DNA from: Devosia equisanguinis | GTDB lineage: Bacteria; Pseudomonadota; Alphaproteobacteria; Rhizobiales; Devosiaceae | Direction of reading: 5' to 3' | NCBI RefSeq assembly: GCF_900631955.1 | Contig: NZ_UZWD01000024.1 | Location: forward strand, 1 to 45,042 | Length of the DNA stretch: 45,042 bases | Shown here: one piece after another, positions 1 through 6,714 of the stretch | Layout: each line of letters begins with the position of its first letter | Numbering within the stretch: position 1 is the first letter of the stretch | The notes under the pieces: generated by a model | What the model was told of the DNA's origin: nothing | What the model saw: only the letters and a program-made list of their open reading frames with translations | Databases searched by the model: none | Position numbers and translations under genes: made by a program

Positions 1-11
1 CCACCCCGCCC

Positions 12-218
12 ATGCTGGTCGAAACGGTGAACATCACCACCAACCCCATGGATTTCCAGCTGATTTTCCGTCCCCCCGGTGGCGGCGGCCTCGCCATAAA
101 GCTCTCCCGCGCCGACCTCCACCGCGTCCTCGAACTCCTCCGCCGCTACACCCAGGAAGCCGATTGGGCCCTCCCCACCCAACCCGGCTGGCTCACCACC
201 CAGGTCACGGTGAATTAG
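12..218 (+). CDS. Small uncharacterised protein, possibly 5'-truncated by the window edge
   Basis: This is a 68-residue reading frame from the first in-frame ATG to a TAG at 216-218. The frame is open all the way to the left edge, so the true start may lie outside the window. The product has a short Gly/Pro patch (PPGGGG) followed by a charged amphipathic stretch (LSRADLHRVLELLRR) and a polar tail. There is no signal peptide or membrane segment, and I do not recognise a family. It converges tail to tail with the phosphohexomutase gene with no bases between the two stop codons, which fits a real gene end. Codon use is C-rich, like its neighbours. Confidence 0.5.
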   Translation: MLVETVNITTNPMDFQLIFRPPGGGGLAIKLSRADLHRVLELLRRYTQEADWALPTQPGWLTTQVTVN

Positions 219-1634
219 CTAACCCCTTGCCGCCAAATCCTTTTTGGCGGCGGTCAGCCCCCAGTCCAGCGCTGCCTCGGCCGCCTTCTCGTCCGCCGCT
301 TCCACATAGCACCGCAATTCCGGCGCATTGCCCGATGGCCGATAGTGGATCATCGCGCCATCATTAAGCCAGAATTGCAATCCGTCGATTTCGGCGAACC
401 GCTCGATAACACGGGGATAGAAATATTTCTCCGCCCAGCCGCGATCCCGCAAGTCCTTGAGCAGGCTCGCACTTTTCTCCTGCGCCACATCCTCTAACCG
501 CCCTGCCACTGCCGCCCGCAGCGGCAGTGCGTCGACCACCTCGGCCACCGACCGCCCCTCCCGCGCCGCCATCCCGAACGCCCCCAGCAGGGGCAGGACG
601 GCGTCCCGGGTCATCAGGGCGGAAAGGCCATTTCCGACAGAGACTTGGCTCCCAAGCAATGTGCCGCCATTGGCTTCGAAGCCGATGACTGCATTGCCTG
701 CATCGGCCAACGCCTTTTCCATCTCGGCAATCACAAAAGGTGACCCCACCCGCGTCCGGCGAACGGCATGGAAGAAGCCGGTGGCCTCGATGGCATTGTT
801 GGATGTGACTGGCGTAACCACTTGATCTGCGTGGATAAATTGCGCCGCCAGCAGTCCCAGAACATCACCGCGCACGAAGCGCTTCTGTCCATCCATGAGT
901 AGGGGCCGGTCCGCATCGCCGTCTGCCGAGATAATCGCATCGAGCTGATTTTCATCGATCCATCCCGCCAATGGGGCAAATACCGCATCCGAGAACGCCT
1001 CGGTATCCACCGCCACAAACCCCTCCACCCGCCCCAACCGCACGACCTCGGCACCATAACTCGAAAAGATCTCGGCGAGGATATCGCGGATAACCGTGGA
1101 ATGTTCATAGACGCCAATGCGTTGCCCCTTGAGCGCATCGACTGCGAGCACGCCGCGATAGCGCGCGACATAGCGGGTGCGTGCGGCTTCCGCTTCATCC
1201 GCGACGGGTTCGCTGTAATTGCCTGCCGGCGCCGCGTCGCGCAGCGCCGCCACGATCCCGGCCTCGTCGGCTTTGCTGATTTCGCCCGATTTCCGGTAGA
1301 ATTTCAAACCGTTGCGATCCGCCGGAATGTGGCTGCCCGTCACCATGATACTGGGCGCGCCAGCGCTCATCGCGTGCAGGGCCAGAGCAGGCGTGGGGAT
1401 GGTACCACAGGAAATGGCCGGCACACCCATTTCTGCTGCAGCAGCAGCGCAGTCGGCAATGATCCCTTGCGTGCTGGGACGGTAGTCGCCGGCCAGATAT
1501 AGCGCTGGCACGGCCTCGCCCAAACCCTGCAGATAGGTGATGAAAGCCGTCGTGTAGCGACGCGCTTCGGCGCCCTGGAGGTCAACGGCAAGGCCGCGCA
1601 GGCCGCTGGTGCCGAATTTGAGGCTGTTGGTCAT
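219..1634 (-). CDS. Phosphomannomutase / phosphohexomutase family protein
   Basis: 471 residues of the alpha-D-phosphohexomutase superfamily, which interconverts hexose-1- and hexose-6-phosphates through a phosphoserine. Three hallmarks are visible in order: the active-site loop TGSHIPADRNG near residue 100 (a variant of the usual TASHNP) whose Ser carries the phosphate, the magnesium-binding DGDADRP loop near the middle, and the C-terminal phosphate-binding loop RPSGNAPELR. The N-terminal FGTSGLRG also fits. Length is normal. Substrate choice (mannose, glucose or glucosamine phosphate) cannot be settled from the sequence; phosphomannomutase is the usual annotation for this form. It lies 77 bases downstream of the phn transporter on the same strand, with no clear terminator between, so read-through is possible. 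Confidence 0.88.
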   Translation of the reverse strand: MTNSLKFGTSGLRGLAVDLQGAEARRYTTAFITYLQGLGEAVPALYLAGDYRPSTQGIIADCAAAAAEMGVPAISCGTIPTPALALHAMSAGAPSIMVTGSHIPADRNGLKFYRKSGEISKADEAGIVAALRDAAPAGNYSEPVADEAEAARTRYVARYRGVLAVDALKGQRIGVYEHSTVIRDILAEIFSSYGAEVVRLGRVEGFVAVDTEAFSDAVFAPLAGWIDENQLDAIISADGDADRPLLMDGQKRFVRGDVLGLLAAQFIHADQVVTPVTSNNAIEATGFFHAVRRTRVGSPFVIAEMEKALADAGNAVIGFEANGGTLLGSQVSVGNGLSALMTRDAVLPLLGAFGMAAREGRSVAEVVDALPLRAAVAGRLEDVAQEKSASLLKDLRDRGWAEKYFYPRVIERFAEIDGLQFWLNDGAMIHYRPSGNAPELRCYVEAADEKAAEAALDWGLTAAKKDLAARG

Positions 1635-1711
1635 GGCGTCTTCGATCCCTGTGTTGCCAAGGCACTAAAGCAAGGCAACCGTGTTGAAAACAGGGTTTCG
1701 ACTCCAGACGG

Positions 1712-3049
1712 CTAGCGATTATTGCCAATGAGGCGAGAGCGGATTGCCGTGCTGAGATTGTCGAAGATGAACACCACCAGCAGGATCAGCAATACCATAT
1801 ACGCCACCTTGTCCCAGTCGGCATTGGTGCCCATGGCCTCGAGCAGTTTTAGCCCGATGCCGCCCGCGCCGACCGCGCCGATGACCGTGGCAGAACGGAT
1901 GTTGCTTTCCCAGAAGTAGAGGGATTGCGAAACGAAAACGGGCAGCACCTGGGGAACGACACCATAGCGGTTGACCGCGGCTGGGCTTGCGCCCACCGAT
2001 TTCATGCCTTCACGTTGCTTGTCATCGACGTTCTCCAGCGCTTCCGCATAGACCTTGCCAAGGGCGCCGCTGTCGGTGAAGAAAATCGCGGCAATGCCAG
2101 GGATCGGTCCGGGGCCGAAGCCGCGGGTGAAAAACAGCGCCCAGATAAGCATGTCCACCGAGCGCAGGAAGTCGAAGAAGCGCTTCATCAGCCAGTTGGC
2201 GGGGCGGCTGGCGGTGATGTTGCGTGCGGCCAGGAAGGCCAGTGGGAAGGCAAAGACGGTGGCGAGCAGCGTGCCGACGAAAGCCATGACCAGCGTCTGC
2301 ATGAGCTTGGATAGGATATCTGCATGTTGCCAGGTCTGGTTGCCCATGAACTGCTCATAGACGAGTTGCACATTGGGTGTGCCGGTGACCAGCTGTTCGC
2401 CTGAGAAAATCAAGCCGAAGGTGGAGATGAGGTCACGCCCCCAGAGCGGGGAGCGCGGGTCGTAAAGAAAATTGGCCCATCCCAGGAAGCGTCGCTGCAC
2501 ATAGACTTGGTTGTTACGGATCTCCGCCTGCCCCTCGAAGCCAAAGTCCACGGTGACCTTTTGCCGGTCCTGCACAATAGCGGCCGGCGCCCCTTCTGGC
2601 GCCAATGCGCCGTCGGCGGTGATCGCCACCTGCCAGACCTTGCCCTCGAGAAGGACGTCGACTTCCTGTGGTGTGACTTCGAGGCGGTCGGTCGCTCCAA
2701 AGGTAACGGTCATCCCGCCATCGGCGCGTGGCGTCAGCCAGTCGATTTCTGCGTTGGCGGGATATTGACCGCGGCTAGACCATTGCGCCGTAACCTCACC
2801 GTTCTCGCCGAAGCGCAGCCGTGGTTGGGCGCGCCAGCTATACCAGTCCTGCAGATAGATAGCGGCGCGATCCCACTTGCCGTTTTGGAGTGCCGGGCCG
2901 ACATTGAAAAACATCCAGGCGAAGGCCAGGTAGAGCAGTGCCGCAACGATACCGATCAACAGCCCATAGCGTCTGATGGCCGACCTGTTGAACACTTCGG
3001 GAAACTTGGTCTCTAGCCGCTTGCGCTCGGCAGTGCTGATGGCGCTCAT
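1712..3049 (-). CDS. phnE: Phosphonate/phosphate ABC transporter permease with extra periplasmic domain (PhnE2/PhoT-like)
   Basis: Inner-membrane permease of about 445 residues. I start it at the ATG at 3049 (MSAISTAERK), whose ATGA overlaps the stop of the upstream permease; a longer frame reaches 3106 but would run far into that gene. One N-terminal membrane helix is followed by a soluble region of about 200 residues, then a membrane domain with the EAA-type loop (VGASPAAVNRYGVVPQVLP) that contacts the ATPase. Ordinary PhnE proteins are about 280-320 residues, so the soluble insert is an addition. In Sinorhizobium meliloti a comparable pair of permeases (PhoE, PhoT) serves the PhoCDET phosphate/phosphonate importer. 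This is therefore probably the second half of a heterodimeric channel with the gene upstream. Confidence 0.88.
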   Translation of the reverse strand: MSAISTAERKRLETKFPEVFNRSAIRRYGLLIGIVAALLYLAFAWMFFNVGPALQNGKWDRAAIYLQDWYSWRAQPRLRFGENGEVTAQWSSRGQYPANAEIDWLTPRADGGMTVTFGATDRLEVTPQEVDVLLEGKVWQVAITADGALAPEGAPAAIVQDRQKVTVDFGFEGQAEIRNNQVYVQRRFLGWANFLYDPRSPLWGRDLISTFGLIFSGEQLVTGTPNVQLVYEQFMGNQTWQHADILSKLMQTLVMAFVGTLLATVFAFPLAFLAARNITASRPANWLMKRFFDFLRSVDMLIWALFFTRGFGPGPIPGIAAIFFTDSGALGKVYAEALENVDDKQREGMKSVGASPAAVNRYGVVPQVLPVFVSQSLYFWESNIRSATVIGAVGAGGIGLKLLEAMGTNADWDKVAYMVLLILLVVFIFDNLSTAIRSRLIGNNR

Positions 3050-4020
3050 GCGGCGGCCCTTCCCAATTCGAATCCCTGATTGCCGACAAGTCGCCGGCGC
3101 AGCCATCCGGAGAATTGGTCGATGGCAATGATGGTGATCAGCAGAAGAATGATGATGGCATAGGTTTGGGCGGCATAATCGCGCCCGATGGAAAGCCGGA
3201 ACACTTCGCCAATACCGCCACCGCCCACGGCGCCGATGATGGTGGAGGCGCGCACATTGATTTCGAGCCGCAGCAGCGTGTAGCTGACGAAATTGGGCAT
3301 CACCTGTGGGACGATGGCGTAGCGCACGCGTTCGAGCCAGGTTGCGCCGACCGATTTGAGGCCTTCATCGGGCTTCATGTCGACATTCTCGACCACCTCG
3401 AAGAACAGCTTTCCGAGCGCGCCGATCGTGTGCAGGGCGATGGCAACGATGGCGGCGATCGGTCCGATGGACAGTATGGCGGTGAGCAACCCCGCGATGA
3501 CGATTTCGGGAAAGGCGCGCATCACTTCCATGATGCGGCGCACACTCCAGCGCACGGCACGCGCGCCAACCAGATTGGTGGCAGCAAAGAAGCAAAGCAG
3601 GAAAGCAATCGCGCCGCCGATAATGGTCGCGACGATGGCGATATTGACCGTCACCACCAGCTGATAAATGAAATAGGGAATATAGAGCGTATCGGTCAGA
3701 TAGACGCGGTTGGCGGTGTAGTCATATTTCTGTGAGCCATCGAGATAGGGCGATGGCAGATCGAACATGGCGCGCACAATTTCGAGCGGATCGCGCGGCA
3801 AGAAAGTCTTGATGAAGTCGAACATATAGGGCAGACGCTCGATGAATTTGCCCGAGTTCTGTGCATTCGCGAAAGCCATGGCGGCGGCAAGTGCGGCAAT
3901 CAGCCCAACGACGATGACTAGGCTGTAGATGCGGCGGTTGAACACCTGTGCGCGATAGTGGCGCAGCACGGTTTCACCAGCGGGTGACAGCCCGGGCAGA
4001 TTTTGGGAGATGTCGGCCAT
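3046..4020 (-). CDS. phnE: Phosphonate/phosphate ABC transporter permease (PhnE1/PhoE-like)
   Basis: 324-residue polytopic inner-membrane protein of the PhnE family. A cytoplasmic N-terminus and first helix (near residues 34-52) precede a periplasmic stretch and a block of about five helices. The EAA loop is plain: VGATWLERVRYAIVPQVMP, followed by the typical VRASTIIGAVGGGGIGEVF. With the other permease it would form the membrane pathway for phosphonate, phosphate or phosphite driven by PhnC. It begins 80 bases after the end of phnD and overlaps the next permease by 4 bases. A GGAG lies about 12 bases before the ATG. Substrate is not readable from the permease itself. Confidence 0.9.
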   Translation of the reverse strand: MADISQNLPGLSPAGETVLRHYRAQVFNRRIYSLVIVVGLIAALAAAMAFANAQNSGKFIERLPYMFDFIKTFLPRDPLEIVRAMFDLPSPYLDGSQKYDYTANRVYLTDTLYIPYFIYQLVVTVNIAIVATIIGGAIAFLLCFFAATNLVGARAVRWSVRRIMEVMRAFPEIVIAGLLTAILSIGPIAAIVAIALHTIGALGKLFFEVVENVDMKPDEGLKSVGATWLERVRYAIVPQVMPNFVSYTLLRLEINVRASTIIGAVGGGGIGEVFRLSIGRDYAAQTYAIIILLLITIIAIDQFSGWLRRRLVGNQGFELGRAAA

Positions 4021-4100
4021 GGGCAGTGCGTCTCCAACGGATGGATGCCACCGGAAAAGAATGGTGGCGGTGATCGAGCACCGCCACCGCAGAATTGGAC

Positions 4101-5003
4101 TTAGCCGCCGATCACCGACTTACGGGCATCGATGATGGTCTGGTAGAAGCTCGGATCGACTTCGATGTAGTCGGTATTGGCGCCCTGGGTATATGCCTGG
4201 AAGCAGGCCAGGTCGGTCTTGGGCAGCTGCTTGAAATAGTCTTCGACCTTGGTCTTGAGCTCGGCCGGCAGCTTGTTGGAGACCATTAGCGGGCCGTTCG
4301 GGATCAGCGGCGAGCGCCACACTTCCACGATATCGTCCATATCCAGATTGCCCTTGGCGACCATCTGGTGGAGATTGCCACCGGAATAACCCTCGGCCCA
4401 TTCGCCAACACCGGAACCGAAAGTGGTGCCGGCATCGAACTGGCCGTCGAGAACCGCGAGAACCAGGTTCTCGTGGCCGCCGCCGAAGCCGGTTTCAGCG
4501 AAGTACTGGTCGATCGGCATGCCGAGTTCTGCCGGCAGGGCGACGTTGGGAATGAGGTAGCCAGAGGTGGAGTCGGGATCGGCGAAGCCAAGCTTCTTGC
4601 CCTTGAGATCAGCAAGCGTCTTGATGCCGCTATCGGCGCGGGCCACCATGAGCGTGTAATAGCCGCTCGAACCGTCGGAACCGGTATAGGTGAGGATCGG
4701 GTCGACGGCCTCGGGGTCCTTCAGATAGATCGAGGCATAGGACGATGCGCCCATGGAGGCGATGTCGATGGTGCCGCCGAGCAGGCCCTGGATAACGCCG
4801 TTATAGTCCGGCGAGGGGAAGATCTGCACTTCGGCAACGCCGGTCGCGGCCTTCAGGCCATCGGCGACGCACTGGGTGTTGCGGATCTGGTCGGCTTCGT
4901 TTTCTGAGCCATCCAGACCAATGCGCAGGACCGACACGTCTTGGGCAAAGGCGGCGGTGGACAGGGTAAGGGCCACAGTGGCCAGGAGCAGTTTGCGGAT
5001 CAC
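4101..5003 (-). CDS. phnD: Phosphonate/phosphate ABC transporter periplasmic binding protein
   Basis: 300 residues including a clear Sec signal peptide (MIRKLLLATVAL..., cleavage after AFA before QDVSV). I choose the GTG at 5003 because AAAGGAGA sits 7-8 bases upstream and the signal peptide starts there; a longer ATG frame to 5090 adds 29 Arg/Pro-rich residues and overlaps phnC. The mature protein has the type II binding-protein pattern of PhnD: an early RIGLDGSENEADQ strand-loop, MGASSYASIYL, and GFADPDSTSGYLIP, whose DSTSG segment is the conserved anion-binding part of PhnD-like proteins. It would capture phosphonates, or phosphate or phosphite, in the periplasm and deliver them to PhnE. 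It sits between phnC and phnE in the expected order. Confidence 0.93.
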   Translation of the reverse strand: MIRKLLLATVALTLSTAAFAQDVSVLRIGLDGSENEADQIRNTQCVADGLKAATGVAEVQIFPSPDYNGVIQGLLGGTIDIASMGASSYASIYLKDPEAVDPILTYTGSDGSSGYYTLMVARADSGIKTLADLKGKKLGFADPDSTSGYLIPNVALPAELGMPIDQYFAETGFGGGHENLVLAVLDGQFDAGTTFGSGVGEWAEGYSGGNLHQMVAKGNLDMDDIVEVWRSPLIPNGPLMVSNKLPAELKTKVEDYFKQLPKTDLACFQAYTQGANTDYIEVDPSFYQTIIDARKSVIGG

Positions 5004-5070
5004 GGGAAGTCTCCTTTGGTGACGCGTGAGAGATCGGCAACCGGCTTGCCGGCTGCGGAACGGGGTTAAA

Positions 5071-5904
5071 TCAGGGGGCCTGCTGCGCATTGGTTGGCGT
5101 GCGGGGCAGGCGAGGGGCGCTGAGCGGCGCCAGCGATGTCGACGTCATCGCTTCCGAGAACGCCTCCTTGAGGCCATCGGCGCCGTAGATGGCGCGCGCC
5201 ACATCGGTGGTGAGTTCATCGGGGCTGCCGTCGAACACCACGCGACCGGCGCTCATGCCGATGATGCGCTGGCAATAGGCGCGAGCGGTATCGAGCGTGT
5301 GCAGATTGGTGATGACGGTTATGCCTTCGGCATTGATGTCGCGCAGGCTGTCCATGACGATCTGGGCGTTGCGCGGATCGAGGCTGGCAATAGGCTCGTC
5401 GGCCAGGATTAGCTTGGGCTTCTGCATCAGCGCCCTGGCGATGGCGACACGCTGCTGCTGGCCGCCGGACAGTGTCTGCGCCCACTGCGTGGCAGTCTGG
5501 GCGATATCGAGCCGCTCCAAGGCCTTGAGGGCCTCATATTGCTCGTCTGCCGAAAAGATCTGCAGCAGGTTGAGCAGGGGATTGCGGCCATTGAGGCGGC
5601 CGAGCATGACATTGGTGATCACGTCGAGGCGCGGCACCAGGTTGAACTGCTGAAAAATCATGGCGCAGTCGCGCTGCCAATTGCGCAGTGCCTGGCCACG
5701 CAGGCTGGATACCTCCAGGCCATCGAAATCGATGATGCCCGAAGACACGTCGTTGAGCCGGTTGATCATCCTCAGAAGGGTGGATTTGCCGGCCCCCGAG
5801 CGACCGATAATGCCCACCATTTGTCCGTCGGCGATCTCCAGGTTCACATTGTCGACGGCGGTCTTGTCGCCGAAGCGTCTGGTTACCTTTGAGATCCGGA
5901 GCAT
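5071..5904 (-). CDS. phnC: Phosphonate/phosphate ABC transporter ATP-binding protein
   Basis: 277-residue cytoplasmic ATPase of the PhnC family. Walker [10 protein letters not shown] (about residues 34-42), Q-loop [12 protein letters not shown], signature LSGGQQQR, Walker B LILADEP and the H-loop (NLHTLDTA) are all intact. The TNVMLGRLN segment after the Q-loop is characteristic of PhnC. The last 30 or so residues (from [14 protein letters not shown]) are a Pro/Ala-rich tail beyond the usual end of the domain. It is the first gene of the phnC-phnD-phnE-phnE unit and is preceded by a Pho box, so induction by phosphate starvation through PhoB is expected. Confidence 0.94.
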   Translation of the reverse strand: MLRISKVTRRFGDKTAVDNVNLEIADGQMVGIIGRSGAGKSTLLRMINRLNDVSSGIIDFDGLEVSSLRGQALRNWQRDCAMIFQQFNLVPRLDVITNVMLGRLNGRNPLLNLLQIFSADEQYEALKALERLDIAQTATQWAQTLSGGQQQRVAIARALMQKPKLILADEPIASLDPRNAQIVMDSLRDINAEGITVITNLHTLDTARAYCQRIIGMSAGRVVFDGSPDELTTDVARAIYGADGLKEAFSEAMTSTSLAPLSAPRLPRTPTNAQQAP

Positions 5905-5974
5905 CGGGCAGGTCCCTGCTGTTCAAGCCGGATGCCTGCCTAGGGGCTGGGTATGAAACGGGCGTGTCGGATGG

Positions 5975-5992
5975 GTGACGATCCGATGACAG
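5975..5992 (-). promoter_or_regulatory. Pho box upstream of phnC
   Basis: Read on the minus strand the site is CTGTCAT-CGGA-TCGTCAC, two direct heptamers 11 bases apart. It agrees with the PhoB consensus (CTGTCAT-N4-CTGTCAC/T) at 12 of 14 conserved positions. It lies 70 bases before the phnC start, in the gap between phnN and phnC, where a PhoB-activated promoter would be placed. A -10 element at the ideal distance is not obvious. Confidence 0.7.
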
Positions 5993-5998
5993 CAAAGT

Positions 5999-6595
5999 CT
6001 AGCGTGCCGCGAGGCCACGCAATGTGGTCACCAAGGCCATCCCCGCCATTTCGAGAGATCCGGAATTGTCGATCTTGACCAGATCGTTTTCCTCGGCTTG
6101 CCAGGCGTCGAGACGGGCCAGCCGCAGCGCAATGCTGGCGTCATCTTCCCGGCCGCGCGAGCGCAGGCGTTGCTCGACAATGGCCCGCGGCGCTGTAATG
6201 GCGATAGGCAAGGTCCGCGGAAAGCGTTCGCGCGCCGCCGCGATCATGCCGCGCGAAAGATTGGCAACGACCACCTTGCCGGCATCCACCGCAGCCGACG
6301 CCGACATCGGTATGCCATAATGCAGGCCATGTGCCGGCCAATGCAGGCAGAACGCGTTGTTCTCCACCAGCCGCGTGAACTCTTTTTCGGTCACACCGAT
6401 AAAGTCTTCGCCGCCCGCCGTTGTCGGGCGCGTCACGGTTCTGCGCACAAAGACCATATCGGCTTCATTGCGCAGTTCAGTGGCCGCATAGGCAAGCACG
6501 CTGTCCTTGCCCACCCCGCTTGGTCCGACCACAGGCACAAAGACGCCTGCAGTCGCGCTGCTTGGTATCGATGAATTTCGGTAAGCATAAGTCAT
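5999..6595 (-). CDS. phnN: Ribose 1,5-bisphosphate phosphokinase PhnN
   Basis: 198 residues of the guanylate-kinase-like P-loop fold. The nucleotide loop GPSGVGKDS is at residues 24-32; RRTVTRP and GGEDFIGVTEKEF correspond to the substrate-binding part of PhnN and guanylate kinases, and the C-terminal LRSRGRED fits the lid. PhnN makes PRPP from ribose 1,5-bisphosphate, the last step that returns C-P lyase product to metabolism. It is co-directional with phnCDEE, 94 bases upstream of phnC. No strong ribosome site precedes the ATG. The C-P lyase core genes (phnGHIJKLM) that would supply its substrate are not in this window. Confidence 0.9.
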   Translation of the reverse strand: MTYAYRNSSIPSSATAGVFVPVVGPSGVGKDSVLAYAATELRNEADMVFVRRTVTRPTTAGGEDFIGVTEKEFTRLVENNAFCLHWPAHGLHYGIPMSASAAVDAGKVVVANLSRGMIAAARERFPRTLPIAITAPRAIVEQRLRSRGREDDASIALRLARLDAWQAEENDLVKIDNSGSLEMAGMALVTTLRGLAAR

Positions 6596-6620
6596 TTATG
6601 GGCAGGGATAGCGACGCCAT

Positions 6621-6638
6621 GTGACAGGAAAGCGACGT
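6621..6638 (-). promoter_or_regulatory. Candidate second Pho box upstream of phnN
   Basis: On the minus strand the site reads ACGTCGC-TTTC-CTGTCAC. The second heptamer is a perfect PhoB half-site, the first keeps only the GTC core (10 of 14 positions overall). It lies 25 bases before the phnN ATG, with a TATCCC about 10 bases downstream that could serve as a weak -10. It is much weaker than the site before phnC. Confidence 0.35.
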
Positions 6639-6714
6639 GTTTTCGACCGCGGCGTAACCGATCCGTAAGCCGCTCGAAGTATGTTGGGGCAATTACGGAT
6701 GGCGGATTGCGAAC

